A stretch of 46,496 nucleotides of DNA from CADEFF01 sp964569315. Its GTDB lineage: Bacteria; Pseudomonadota; Alphaproteobacteria; Dongiales; Dongiaceae. The position numbers were made by a program, and so were the translations under genes. The notes under the pieces were generated by a model. The model was not told the origin of the DNA. It made no database searches and saw only the letters and a list, made by a program, of their open reading frames with translations. The DNA lies in the NCBI GenBank assembly GCA_964569315.1, contig CAZMUZ010000017.1:1-46496 (forward strand). The letters are read 5' to 3'. Below, one piece after another: positions 1 through 8,409 of this stretch. Every line of letters starts with the position of its first letter. Positions within the stretch are counted from its first letter, which is position 1.

Positions 1-269
1 GAATCGAGCTTCGAGCGCTCCAGCACGCGATGGGTCGGCATCGGCAGCGGCACGCCCGACGCGGCCCGGTTGGCGAGGAACCTCGAAAGCGTCCCCTGCC
101 GCGCGTCGAGATCCAGCGAAGCCACGCGATGGCCGTCGCGCAGCAGCGCTGCGATCACATGCATCGCCGTCGTGGATTTCCCGGACCCGCCCTTCTCGTT
201 GCCGAGGCAGACGACATGCGGCCGCCGGGGCCGCCGGCCCTGCGAGCCGGGCAATCCGGTGACGGTCAC
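1..269 (-). CDS. mipZ: MipZ-like ParA-family division-site ATPase (partial, N-terminal part)
   Basis: Only about the first 89 residues lie in the window; the rest continues past position 1. The translation carries a deviant Walker A motif, NEKGGSGKSTTAMH, at about residues 25-38, followed by SLDLDARQGTLSRFL. That combination is characteristic of MipZ, the alphaproteobacterial ATPase that forms a gradient from the poles and inhibits FtsZ assembly away from midcell. The start is a GTG whose bases overlap the stop codon of the upstream molybdopterin oxidoreductase gene (GTGA), so the two are probably translationally coupled. A generic ParA/Soj ATPase is the alternative, but the LDLDARQ segment favours MipZ. 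Confidence 0.85.
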   Translation of the reverse strand, partial: MTVTGLPGSQGRRPRRPHVVCLGNEKGGSGKSTTAMHVIAALLRDGHRVASLDLDARQGTLSRFLANRAASGVPLPMPTHRVLERSKLD

Positions 270-2326
270 GCCGGTCGAATCCAGATGGCGGTGTCGTGGA
301 ACACGGCCCCGCCCCGCGGCGGGCCGGGGTCGGCGCCGGTAAGGGCGTTGATGCCGATGCCTTCGACGAAAGCGCTGTTCGGCCAGACGCTCTCGACCAC
401 CACCACACCCGGCTGCAGCCCGTCGAAGCGGGCGGCATGGACCAGGATGTTGCCGCGGCGATTGCCGAGCCGGACCGGATCGCCCTCGGCGAGGCCGAGC
501 CTTTCGCAGTCCTGCGGATGGATGAGGGCCGTCGGCCGCTTCTCGCGCGCCGTCGAGCTGGGCGTCTCGGTGAAGCTCGTATTGAGGAACTGGCGGGCGG
601 GCGCGGTCACCAGCCGGAACGGATGCTCCTCGCTGGCCGCCTCGAGGAAGGGCGGGTGGTCAGGCAGTTCCGGCATGCCCTCGTCCGCCACGCCGAGGGC
701 GCGCCAGTCGGGCCGGAAGCGGAACTTGCCCTCGGGATGGCCGAAGCCGTCGAGGAAATGGCTGGTCTCGAAGCTCTTGGCGCAGTCATGGCCGCCCTTG
801 GCATGGAGCGCATCGGCGCCGGGATAGCCCGAGGTCTTGAGGGTCCAGTCGATGATCTCCCACTCGGTCATGTGGAAGCCGCGATGCTCGGCGCCCAGCC
901 GGTGCGCCAGCTCGCAGATCACATGATGGTTCGGCCGCGCCTCGGCGAAGGGCTCGACGACCTTGCGCGCGACCTGCAGCGTGGTGTGGCCGCCGGCGAT
1001 GTAGATGTCGTCATGCTCGAGGAAGGTCGTGGCCGGCAGGACGATATCGGCCATCGCCGCCGTATCGGTCATGAACTGCTCATGCACGCAGACGAAGAGG
1101 TCGTCGCGCGAGAAGCCTTCCCGCACCTTGACCGATTCCGGGCAGACCACCATCGGATTGGTGTTCTGGATCAGCATGGCGGTGACCGGCGGCCCGTCGC
1201 CGAGATCCTTGCGGTCGCCGGTCAGGACCGGTCCCAGCCGCGACTGATCGAGCAGCCGGATCGACGGGTCGAGCTTGTCGCGCCCGTCGATCAGCGAGCG
1301 GTCGAGCTCGTAGAGCGAGCGGTTCGAATAGAGCGCCCCGCCGCCCTTATATTGCCAGGCGCCGGTGACGGCAGGCAGGCAGGAGACGGCGTGCGAATTG
1401 GCGGCGCCGTTGCGCGAACGGGAGAAGCCGTAGCCGACGCGGAGGAAGCTCCGCTTGGTCCGGCCATAGAGCCGCGCGAAGCCGACGATCTCCTCCACCG
1501 GGAGGCCGGTGATCGCCGACGCCCATTCCGGCGTCCGCGTGCTCAGATGCTGCTGCAGCCGCTCCGGGCAGTCGGTGTATTTCCGCAAATAATTCCAGTC
1601 GGCATAGCCCTCCTGGAAGAGCACATGCATGACCGCCGCGGCGAGCGCGCCGTCGGTGCTCGGCTTCGGCGCCAGGTGGATGTCGGCCGCCTCGGCCGTG
1701 CCGGTGCGATAGGGATCGACCACCACGAACTTCGCGCCGCGCTTCTTTGCGCGCGCGATATGGGTCATCAGATTGACCTGGGTCGCGACGGGATTGCCGC
1801 CCCACATCACCACCAGGTCGGAATCGGTGCCGATCTCGCGCGCATCCGCGCCCCGCACCACGCCATGGCCCGCGAGCCAGCCGCCGTCCGACAGCGCCAC
1901 GCAGATCGTCTGATATTCGCGCGAGTAGCGCATCGCGTGACGCAGCCGCTCGATGCCGTCGCGCTGCACCAGCCCCATGGTCCCGGCGTAGAAATAGGGC
2001 CAGACCGCTTCGGAGCCGTAGCGCTGGGCCGCCTTCACGAAGGCGTCCGCGACCGTGTCGAGGGCGGCCTCCCAGGAGATCGGCTCGAAGGCCGAAATGC
2101 CCTCGCCCTTCGGGCCGACGCGGCGCATGGGATGCGCGATCCGGTCGGGATGATGCTGGCGCTCGGCGTAGCGCGCGACCTTGGCGCAGACGACGCCGGC
2201 CGTGTAGTCGTTGCGCGACGAGCCGCGGACCTTGCCGATGCGGCGCTCGTCGATCCGTTCGACCTCCAGCGCGCAAACGCTGGGGCAGTCGTGCGGGCAA
2301 ACCGAGGGCATGAGATCGAGCGGCAT
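266..2326 (-). CDS. Molybdopterin-dependent oxidoreductase (DMSO reductase superfamily)
   Basis: About 686 residues. The N-terminus holds four cysteines, C10, C14, C18 (CPHDCPSVC) and C47, the usual ligands of a [4Fe-4S] cluster in this superfamily. WGGNPVATQ and QNTNPM are typical molybdopterin-guanine-dinucleotide binding segments, and the C-terminal part from about residue 575 is the molydop-binding domain (RLGLAEGDPVRLGNRRG). No twin-arginine signal is visible, so a cytoplasmic enzyme is likely. Substrate is not determinable; relatives include formate dehydrogenase alpha-like and BisC-like proteins. The start at 2326 puts CPHDC close to the N-terminus as is usual; an ATG at 2344 and a GTG at 2350 are in frame. 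Its 3' end overlaps the mipZ start. Confidence 0.9.
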   Translation of the reverse strand: MPLDLMPSVCPHDCPSVCALEVERIDERRIGKVRGSSRNDYTAGVVCAKVARYAERQHHPDRIAHPMRRVGPKGEGISAFEPISWEAALDTVADAFVKAAQRYGSEAVWPYFYAGTMGLVQRDGIERLRHAMRYSREYQTICVALSDGGWLAGHGVVRGADAREIGTDSDLVVMWGGNPVATQVNLMTHIARAKKRGAKFVVVDPYRTGTAEAADIHLAPKPSTDGALAAAVMHVLFQEGYADWNYLRKYTDCPERLQQHLSTRTPEWASAITGLPVEEIVGFARLYGRTKRSFLRVGYGFSRSRNGAANSHAVSCLPAVTGAWQYKGGGALYSNRSLYELDRSLIDGRDKLDPSIRLLDQSRLGPVLTGDRKDLGDGPPVTAMLIQNTNPMVVCPESVKVREGFSRDDLFVCVHEQFMTDTAAMADIVLPATTFLEHDDIYIAGGHTTLQVARKVVEPFAEARPNHHVICELAHRLGAEHRGFHMTEWEIIDWTLKTSGYPGADALHAKGGHDCAKSFETSHFLDGFGHPEGKFRFRPDWRALGVADEGMPELPDHPPFLEAASEEHPFRLVTAPARQFLNTSFTETPSSTAREKRPTALIHPQDCERLGLAEGDPVRLGNRRGNILVHAARFDGLQPGVVVVESVWPNSAFVEGIGINALTGADPGPPRGGAVFHDTAIWIRPA

Positions 2327-2559
2327 GGCGGCGGAGACTAGCATGGGCACGGCGCCTCATGCGAGGCCCTGCCGCCTGCCGTAGCCATCTTAACGGCGCA
2401 CGAATCGGTTGCGAATCGAGCATGGCGCGCATGCCGGATCGGTATCGGCGAACCCTCGCTTCGCGGGCAGCCTTCAGGCATTCTGGCGCCGGCGCGGAAA
2501 TGCGGCCGCATTTTCGTCGGCTGGCGGGGCCCCCGCGACCGAATTCGGACCCTTCGAGC

Positions 2560-3474
2560 ATGACGGAGAGCGGAAGCGCGACGAAACCGGGGTTGCACTA
2601 TCAGCCGGTGCGCGCGCTTCTCTACATGGCCCTCGCCGGCTTCAGCCTGACCTTGCTCGATGTCGGGGTGAAGTGGCTGACGACCGACTACACCCCGCCG
2701 CAGATCGCCTTCCTCCGCTACATGATCGGGATCGGCTTCGCGATCGCCATCGCCTCGCAGGCCGGCGGGGTGCGCACCCTGAAGACGAAGCGCCCGTTCG
2801 GCCATCTGCTGCGCTCGGCGCTCAACCTCGCGACCATGCTCACTTTTTATTACGCGCTTGCGAGGCTGCCGCTCGCCGACGCCATCGCCATCGGCTATGC
2901 CGGGCCGCTCTTCATGACCGTGCTGTCCGTGCCCCTGTTACGGGAGCGGGTCGGGCCGCGGCGCTGGGTCGCGGTGCTGCTCGGCTTCGCCGGGGTGGTG
3001 ATGATCCTCCGGCCCTCGCATGCCGGCTTCGATACCGGATCGCTGCTGGCGCTCAGCTCCGCTTTTCTCTATGCCCTCACCCTCATCACCTCGCGCCAGC
3101 TCAGCGCCACCGAAAGCAGCCACACCATGCTTTTCTACTATTCGGCCTCGGTGCTGGTCGCGATGGGCGCGACCATGCCGTGGCTCTGGGTGACGCCGCG
3201 CTGGGAGGATGTCTGGATCATCGTTCTCGTGGGGATTTCCGGCAGCGTCGGCCAATACGCCCTGACCCAGGCCTTTCGCTACGGCGAGGTGTCGCTGCTG
3301 GCGCCGATGGACTATGCGACGCTGCTCTGGGCGACGATCTTCGGCTTCCTCGTCTGGAACGAGCTGCCGGATCTCGCGGTGGTGGTGGGTGCTGCGATCA
3401 TCATCGCCAGCACGCTCTATATCGTGCATCGCGAGACGCGGCAGAAGCGCACCGTGGTCGGGCGTCCTTCATGA
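2560..3474 (+). CDS. DMT-family (EamA) transporter, copy 1
   Basis: 304 residues with about ten hydrophobic segments arranged as two EamA repeats, as in the drug/metabolite transporter superfamily of inner-membrane exporters. LPLADAIAIGYAGPLF at the end of the first repeat and APMDYATLLWATIFGF in the second are typical of the RhaT/RarD-like EamA group. The ATG at 2560 lies just before the first membrane segment; no strong ribosome site precedes it, so a start near 2500 cannot be excluded. It overlaps the next gene, a close paralogue, by four bases. The linked FAD oxidoreductase suggests export of an organic acid or amino acid, but the substrate is unknown. Confidence 0.88.
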   Translation: MTESGSATKPGLHYQPVRALLYMALAGFSLTLLDVGVKWLTTDYTPPQIAFLRYMIGIGFAIAIASQAGGVRTLKTKRPFGHLLRSALNLATMLTFYYALARLPLADAIAIGYAGPLFMTVLSVPLLRERVGPRRWVAVLLGFAGVVMILRPSHAGFDTGSLLALSSAFLYALTLITSRQLSATESSHTMLFYYSASVLVAMGATMPWLWVTPRWEDVWIIVLVGISGSVGQYALTQAFRYGEVSLLAPMDYATLLWATIFGFLVWNELPDLAVVVGAAIIIASTLYIVHRETRQKRTVVGRPS

Positions 3475-4379
3475 GCTCGATCGGGCGGCACAACATGCCG
3501 GTCAAGGCGGTGCTGCTGATGATCGGCTCGGTCACCTGCTTCTCCGTTCAGGACGCCGCCTACAAGTGGCTTACCGACGGCTACGACGTGACCCAGATCC
3601 TGTTCTTCGGGCGCATCTTCGCCTTGCCGCTGGCGGTGGTGCTCGCCATGCGCGCCGGCGGCATCCGCACGCTTGCGACGCGGCGGCCGCTCGCCCATCT
3701 GGGGCGCGCCTGCTGCACGATCGTGACGCTGATGCTGTTCCTTTACGGATTGCGCATCCTGCCGCTCGCCGATGCGATCGCGATCGGCTTCGCAGCCCCC
3801 CTCTTCACCACGGCCCTCTCGGTGCCGTTGCTGAAGGAGCGTGTGGGGCCGCGCCGCTGGGCGGCCGTGCTGATCGGCTTCGTCGGCGTTCTGGTGATCC
3901 TGCAGCCCGGCAGCACGGGCTTCAGCTTCGGCGGGCTGCTGGCGCTCGGCTCGGCTTTCACCTACGCGTTCCTGCTGATCATCTCGCGCGCACTCGCCTC
4001 GACGGAGAGCGGCCCCTCGCTCATGTTCTGGAACAGCCTCGGCATGTTCGTCGTCATGGGGACCGCGATGCTGTGGGAATGGCGTACCCCGGTAGGCCAC
4101 GACATCTGGGTCTTCGCCGCGATCGCGATGATCGGCGCGATCGGCCAGTTCTTCGTGACCGAGGCCTTCCGCTTCGGCGAGGTGTCGCTGCTGGTGCCGA
4201 TCGAGTATCTCGGCCTGATCTGGGCGACCCTGCTGGGCTATCTGCTGTGGGACCAAGTGCCGACCGCGATGGTGCTCGCGGGCGCCGGCATCATCATCGC
4301 GAGCAGCGCCTATATCATCCATCGCGAGACGAAGCAGAAGCGCCCCACCCCGCCCGAGACGCACCTCCTCGAAACATGA
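3471..4379 (+). CDS. DMT-family (EamA) transporter, copy 2
   Basis: 302 residues, two EamA repeats with about ten membrane segments. It is clearly paralogous to the preceding gene: both have LPLADAIAIG, ERVGPRRW.AVL, QFFVTEAFRFGEVSLL or its equivalent, and the same tail pattern IIIAS..YI.HRET.QKR. The ATG overlaps the upstream TGA (ATGA at 3471-3474) and its own stop overlaps the next start in the same way, so the three genes form one translationally coupled operon. Adjacent EamA paralogues can act as separate exporters or as a heteromer; nothing here decides which. Confidence 0.88.
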   Translation: MSSIGRHNMPVKAVLLMIGSVTCFSVQDAAYKWLTDGYDVTQILFFGRIFALPLAVVLAMRAGGIRTLATRRPLAHLGRACCTIVTLMLFLYGLRILPLADAIAIGFAAPLFTTALSVPLLKERVGPRRWAAVLIGFVGVLVILQPGSTGFSFGGLLALGSAFTYAFLLIISRALASTESGPSLMFWNSLGMFVVMGTAMLWEWRTPVGHDIWVFAAIAMIGAIGQFFVTEAFRFGEVSLLVPIEYLGLIWATLLGYLLWDQVPTAMVLAGAGIIIASSAYIIHRETKQKRPTPPETHLLET

Positions 4380-5485
4380 CGGACGAGATCGATTGCGTGG
4401 TGATCGGCGCCGGCGTGATCGGGCTTGCGGTCGCCCGGGCGCTGGCGCTCTGCGGCCGCGAGGTGGTGCTGCTGGAGGCGACCCGCGAGATCGGCAGCGC
4501 CACCAGCTCGCGCAACAGCGAGGTCATCCATGCCGGGATCTACTATCCGAAGGACAGCCTCAAGGCGCGACTCTGCGTCGAGGGCCGCGACCGGCTCTAC
4601 GCGTTCTGCGCCAGCCATGGCGTGCCGCATCGCCGTCTCGGCAAGCTGATCGTCGCCACGGCCGACGCGCAGCGCGCCGAGCTCGAGGCACTGGCGGCCA
4701 GGGCCGCCGCGAACGGCGTCGCGGATCTTCTGCCGCTCGAGCGCGCCGGGATCGCGAAGCGCGAGCCCGCGATCTCGGCGGTCGCCGGGCTGTTCTCGCC
4801 CTCGACCGGCATCATCGACAGCCATGGCTACATGCTGGCGCTGCGGGGCGATGCCGAGGCCGCAGGCGCGATGATCGCCTTCGACAGCCCGGTCCTCGGG
4901 GGCGAGGCGAAACCGAACGGCATCCTTCTCCGGGTCGGCGGCGGGGCCGCAATCGAGATTCTCTGCCGCCATCTCGTCAACGCAGCCGGGCTCGGCGCCC
5001 AGGCGGTGGCACGCGCCATCGCGGGGCTCGATGCGACCCTGGTGCCGCCGCTCCATTACGCCAAGGGAAACTACTTCGTGCTCGCCGGCCGCACGCCCTT
5101 CCGGCACCTGATCTACCCGGTGCCGGAACCGGCCGGGCTCGGCATCCATGTGACGCTGGACATGACCGGCGCCGCGCGCTTCGGCCCCGATGTGCAATGG
5201 ATCGACCGGATCGACTATGCGGTCGATCCCGGCCGGGCGGCCTCCTTCTACGCCGCGATCCGGCGCTACTGGCCGGGCTTGCCGGACGGTGCGCTGCTGC
5301 CGGGCTATGCCGGCATCCGTCCGAAGCTGCAGCCGCCGGGCGGCGCGGCGGAGGATTTCATGATCCAGGGGCCGGCCGCGCATGGCGTGCCGGGGCTGGT
5401 CAATCTCTACGGCATCGAATCGCCGGGCCTGACCGCGTCGCTGGCGCTCGCCGATCTGGTCGCGGACGAACTCGCGCTCGATTGA
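4376..5485 (+). CDS. FAD-dependent oxidoreductase, L-2-hydroxyglutarate oxidase (LhgO)-like
   Basis: 369 residues of the DAO/glycine-oxidase fold. The N-terminal dinucleotide-binding motif GAGVIG lies at residues 11-16 within VVIGAGVIGLAVARAL. SSRNSEVIHAGIYYP at about 43-57 is the signature of the L-2-hydroxyglutarate dehydrogenase/oxidase group, and YAKGNYFVL followed later by PGYAGIRPKL are conserved there too. LhgO oxidises L-2-hydroxyglutarate to 2-oxoglutarate and feeds electrons to the membrane. Here it is the last gene of a DMT-exporter operon, which is unusual for a simple metabolite-repair role. Other 2-hydroxyacids or N-methyl amino acids remain possible substrates. Confidence 0.82.
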   Translation: MTDEIDCVVIGAGVIGLAVARALALCGREVVLLEATREIGSATSSRNSEVIHAGIYYPKDSLKARLCVEGRDRLYAFCASHGVPHRRLGKLIVATADAQRAELEALAARAAANGVADLLPLERAGIAKREPAISAVAGLFSPSTGIIDSHGYMLALRGDAEAAGAMIAFDSPVLGGEAKPNGILLRVGGGAAIEILCRHLVNAAGLGAQAVARAIAGLDATLVPPLHYAKGNYFVLAGRTPFRHLIYPVPEPAGLGIHVTLDMTGAARFGPDVQWIDRIDYAVDPGRAASFYAAIRRYWPGLPDGALLPGYAGIRPKLQPPGGAAEDFMIQGPAAHGVPGLVNLYGIESPGLTASLALADLVADELALD

Positions 5486-5505
5486 TTCCGGCTCGGCCGC
5501 AGGGC

Positions 5506-6180
5506 TCAGGGGTCGCCGGGCACGCCATAGGCGGGCGCCGAGGCCGGATCGACGGCGCGCGTCTGGTAGTCCTCCATTTGCGGCTGGTAGGCCTCCCAGA
5601 GACCGCGCAGCGCCGCGATCGGGCCGCTGTCATGCCAATCGACGCGGAGATCCACGAGCGGCCAGACGCGGTCCCGCACCACGAGGAGCCCCGCCGAATG
5701 GATCGGCCCCATCTCGCCGCCGGTCGCCACCCCTGCCTCGATCGATTTGAGGAGCCGCTCCGCGAGATGCCCCGTCGTCGCCTCGAATCCCCGCGCCATC
5801 GCGACCGGAACCTCGGTCGTGCGCAGCAGATTGCCGGCGGCGACGCAGTTCCTGCCGGCCGCGACGTTGTTGGTGCCGAGGGTCTTCTTGCCGGTATGGG
5901 CAGCGGTGCGCCCCTCGCGGTCGATCATGGTGATCTGGCGATAGTCGGTGTGCTTCGAGCTTTCGAGCACGCGCTTCAGCGCCTCCGGCGCCGACAGCCC
6001 CTGCGCCATCAGGTCGAGCCCGCGCGGCCCGATCCCGGGATCGGTGATGTTCTGGGTCGAGACCGCACCGACGCCCGAGCGCGCCCAAGGGCAGCGGCTC
6101 GCGACCGCGATGCTCGAGGTGGTGATGGCAACGCCGAACATCCCCGTCTCGGCGCAGCGCCCGATGACGGAGAAGGTCAT
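5506..6180 (-). CDS. DUF1028 family protein (predicted Ntn-hydrolase fold)
   Basis: 224 residues. It begins MTFSVIGRCAETGMFGVA, continues with CPWARSGVGAVSTQ, and has DYRQITMIDREGRTAAHTG, all hallmarks of DUF1028. The family is predicted to adopt an N-terminal-nucleophile hydrolase fold, so Thr2 could become the nucleophile after Met removal; no function is established. The start overlaps the ridA-like stop by four bases (ATGA), showing coupling. The neighbouring amidase, hydroxylase and RidA protein suggest it acts on an intermediate in the same catabolic route, perhaps as an amide or lactam hydrolase. That last point is inference. Confidence 0.85.
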   Translation of the reverse strand: MTFSVIGRCAETGMFGVAITTSSIAVASRCPWARSGVGAVSTQNITDPGIGPRGLDLMAQGLSAPEALKRVLESSKHTDYRQITMIDREGRTAAHTGKKTLGTNNVAAGRNCVAAGNLLRTTEVPVAMARGFEATTGHLAERLLKSIEAGVATGGEMGPIHSAGLLVVRDRVWPLVDLRVDWHDSGPIAALRGLWEAYQPQMEDYQTRAVDPASAPAYGVPGDP

Positions 6181-6653
6181 GCCCGTGCCGCCCGCCGCTT
6201 GGCCTTCGGCTTCGCCGCGGGCTTGCGCCCGGCATTGACGCGCTCTTCCGGAATGACCGCCCAGGCGTCGATCTCCATGACCCATTCCGGCCGGGCGAGG
6301 CCCTGGACGATGAGGCCGGTCGAGCAGGGATAGACGCCCTTCAGCCACTTGCCGATGACGCGGTAGACCGGCTCGCGATAGGCGCGGTCGGTGAGGTAGA
6401 TCGTGGTCTTGCAGATATCCTCGAGCCGGCCGCCCTGCTCCTCGAGCAGCGCCTTCACGTTGCGCATGGCCTGCTCGGCCTGCGCGGCCGGATCGCCGAC
6501 CCCGACCATCTTGCCGTCGAGCGACTGGCCGACCTGGCCGCGCAGGAAGACATGCGTGCCGGCGGCGCGCACCGACATGCAGAGATCGTTGTCGAGGCTC
6601 TGCTCGGGATAGGACTTCTTGGTGTTGAACTTGCGCTTGCGGATATGTGCCAT
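6177..6653 (-). CDS. RidA/YjgF-YER057c-UK114 family protein
   Basis: 158 residues. The RidA core is visible in FLRGQVGQSLDGKMVGVGD, AAQAEQAMRNVKALLEEQGG, DICKTTIYLTD and EWVMEIDAWAV; a basic Lys/Arg/Ala-rich tail (KPAAKPKAKRRAARA) follows. Archetypal RidA hydrolyses reactive enamines and imines; other members act as aminomuconate deaminases or RutC-like enzymes. In a hand alignment to E. coli RidA the catalytic Arg105 position appears to be Leu, so this probably belongs to a divergent Rid subgroup rather than being a housekeeping imine deaminase. It lies downstream of the hydroxylase gene and is coupled to the DUF1028 gene. Confidence 0.88.
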   Translation of the reverse strand: MAHIRKRKFNTKKSYPEQSLDNDLCMSVRAAGTHVFLRGQVGQSLDGKMVGVGDPAAQAEQAMRNVKALLEEQGGRLEDICKTTIYLTDRAYREPVYRVIGKWLKGVYPCSTGLIVQGLARPEWVMEIDAWAVIPEERVNAGRKPAAKPKAKRRAARA

Positions 6654-6745
6654 GACGGCGGTTCCCCTGTTCGGATGGATCGGACGGCGGCGAAGCGGCG
6701 ACGGGCGTGGCGCAGCGGATCGACCTTGCCGAGACGCAGACGCGC

Positions 6746-6769
6746 CGATGCCGGCTTTCCGGCATCGGG
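6746..6769. repeat. Ten-bp perfect inverted repeat between hydroxylase and ridA-like genes
   Basis: CCGATGCCGG (6746-6755), spacer CTTT, CCGGCATCGG (6760-6769). It sits in the 163-bp gap after the hydroxylase stop. No U-tract follows on the minus strand, so it may be an attenuating or processing hairpin, or an operator for the ridA-like gene. Confidence 0.55.
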
Positions 6770-6816
6770 CGACGTTCAGCGTCGATCGGCGGTCGGCGTC
6801 CCCGGCCCCGTGGCCG

Positions 6817-8280
6817 CTATTTCTTCCCTTGCTGCATGACCTTGTCGGAGAGGCCGGCCGATTTCCGGACGAAGTCGAGCGGCACGCTGAAATCGAAATT
6901 CGTGTAGACGGCGTTCAGATGGGCGAAGGGCGGCGACTGCGCGAAGAGCTCGAAGGTCACGCGATGGCCGGCATAATCGGAATTCAGCAGGTCGCGCGCG
7001 AAAGCAAGCAGCTTGCGCCGGTCCTCCGCCTCCCAGAACTCGTTCACATGGTAGTATTTGTCGAGCCAGGCCTTGATCTCCGGCTGGTCGAAGGTGGCGC
7101 TGTCCGGCGTCACGCAGATCTGGCCGCCGCAAAGCTCGCGCGCGATATGCATCATCGCCGGCAGCTTGGAGCAGGCCTGCACGCGGCCGGTATAGAGCAG
7201 CGACTGGTTCGGCATCAGCAGCCCGGCCGGGCTCTTCTGCGCGGTGGCGATCGCCGCGGTCAGGTGCGCATTGATGGTCTCGCGGTAGGTCGCGAGCTCG
7301 GCCAGCTTCTCGCGCACCGCCTGCTGCGAATCGAGGCCGGTCTGGCGCACGTTGAAGAGCGCGGCGCCGATCATCATGTCGGCGATGGTCTGGATGCGCT
7401 GCACGAAGGGGAAGGCGCTGTAGCGGTGCAGCGTGCCGCGGATGAAGCTCGCCGCCTTCGTATGGCGGTAGAACAGCACGTTCTCCCACGGGATCAGCAC
7501 GTTGTCGAACACGAGCAGCGTATCGACCTCGTCGAACTTGTTGGCGAGCGGGTAGTCCCTGGCCGGGGCGCGGCCGGCGAAGCCGGTCCGGCAGATATGC
7601 TTCAGGCCCGGCTGGTGCATCTCGCAGATGAAGCCGACGGCGTAGTCCGACAGCTTGTCGTCGCCCCAGTTGGCGATGGTCGGCTTGACGAAGGCCTGGT
7701 TCGCATAGGCGGCTGCGGTCTCGTATTTCGCGCCGCGCACCACGATGCCGGCATCGGTCTCCTTGACCACATGCAGCAGCATGTCCGGATCCTGGTCCTG
7801 CGGCCGCTTGGAACGGTCGCCTTTCGGATCGGTGTTGGCGGAAACGTGGAAGGTGTCGGAGCGGAGTGCCTTCCAGATGTGGCTCTTGATGTTCTCGGCG
7901 AAGCGGTCGTCGACCTGGCGCAGCATGTCCTGGCCGTCATAGAGCGACCACATCTCGCCGATCGTCTCGTCGCCGACGCGGATCACCACGCCGCCGAGGT
8001 CGTTCATCACCGTATCGACGGCGCGGCGCTTGTCGTGCCAGTCCTGCTGGGTCTTCGGCAGGCGGTAGCCGATGCAGTTGGTCTCCTTCGTCTCGTCGTC
8101 TGCATAGGTCATGATCGAGGCGGTGCGGTTGTCGTGCGCCATGTCGTAGATGCGCGCCCGCGCGTCCACGATCGGCTTGAAGGCGGGGTGCCGGGTGACG
8201 TCCTTCACCCGCTCCCCGTTCATCCACACCTCGCGCCCGTCGCGGATCGAATCGCGATACTGCTCGCCCGTCCTGATCAT
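6817..8280 (-). CDS. 4-hydroxyphenylacetate 3-hydroxylase (HpaB) family flavin monooxygenase
   Basis: 487 residues, full length for the HpaB family. Recognisable parts are RTGEQYRDSIRDGREVWMNG at the start, the N-terminal domain through about residue 270, DTLLVFDNVLIPWENVLFYR, and the C-terminal helical domain with GRVQACSKLPAMMHIARELCGGQI. Members are FADH2-dependent aromatic hydroxylases (HpaB, pyrrole-2-carboxylate and chlorophenol monooxygenases) or radical dehydratases (4-hydroxybutyryl-CoA dehydratase). No flavin reductase partner is in the window. The ATG at 8280 has a good ribosome site (GGGAGGCG) just upstream. An amidase, a RidA-like protein and a DUF1028 protein nearby suggest oxidation of a nitrogen-containing ring. 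Confidence 0.85.
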   Translation of the reverse strand: MIRTGEQYRDSIRDGREVWMNGERVKDVTRHPAFKPIVDARARIYDMAHDNRTASIMTYADDETKETNCIGYRLPKTQQDWHDKRRAVDTVMNDLGGVVIRVGDETIGEMWSLYDGQDMLRQVDDRFAENIKSHIWKALRSDTFHVSANTDPKGDRSKRPQDQDPDMLLHVVKETDAGIVVRGAKYETAAAYANQAFVKPTIANWGDDKLSDYAVGFICEMHQPGLKHICRTGFAGRAPARDYPLANKFDEVDTLLVFDNVLIPWENVLFYRHTKAASFIRGTLHRYSAFPFVQRIQTIADMMIGAALFNVRQTGLDSQQAVREKLAELATYRETINAHLTAAIATAQKSPAGLLMPNQSLLYTGRVQACSKLPAMMHIARELCGGQICVTPDSATFDQPEIKAWLDKYYHVNEFWEAEDRRKLLAFARDLLNSDYAGHRVTFELFAQSPPFAHLNAVYTNFDFSVPLDFVRKSAGLSDKVMQQGKK

Positions 8281-8366
8281 GCTCGCCTCCCCAGCCGGGG
8301 CCGGTCGGCCGGCCCCGCTGACCGGAGTGTGCGGCGGACCGTCGCAAAGGCAAAATATTTTTTCTC

Positions 8367-8401
8367 GAAACACTGCATCGGAAAACCCGATGCAGTGTTT
8401 C
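8367..8401. promoter_or_regulatory. 15-bp perfect palindrome upstream of the hydroxylase gene, candidate LysR-regulator operator
   Basis: GAAACACTGCATCGG (8367-8381), spacer AAAAC, CCGATGCAGTGTTTC (8387-8401). It lies between the amidase stop (8410) and the hydroxylase start (8280). The 12 bases TGCATCGGAAAA (8374-8385) recur exactly at 9986-9997 in the lysR/amidase promoter region. No T-run follows on the minus strand and an AT-rich stretch suited to a promoter does, so an operator is more likely than a terminator. Confidence 0.6.
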
Positions 8402-8409
8402 CCGCACGA

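Noticed and set aside
296..2341. Long open frame on the plus strand opposite the molybdopterin oxidoreductase gene
   Set aside because: It is the complement of a well-supported gene, rich in Arg, Gly and Ala with no known motif; such frames are common in DNA this GC-rich.
8367..8401. Rho-independent terminator of the amidase gene
   Set aside because: The stem is perfect, but no T-run follows on the minus strand and part of the sequence recurs in a promoter region, so an operator is preferred.
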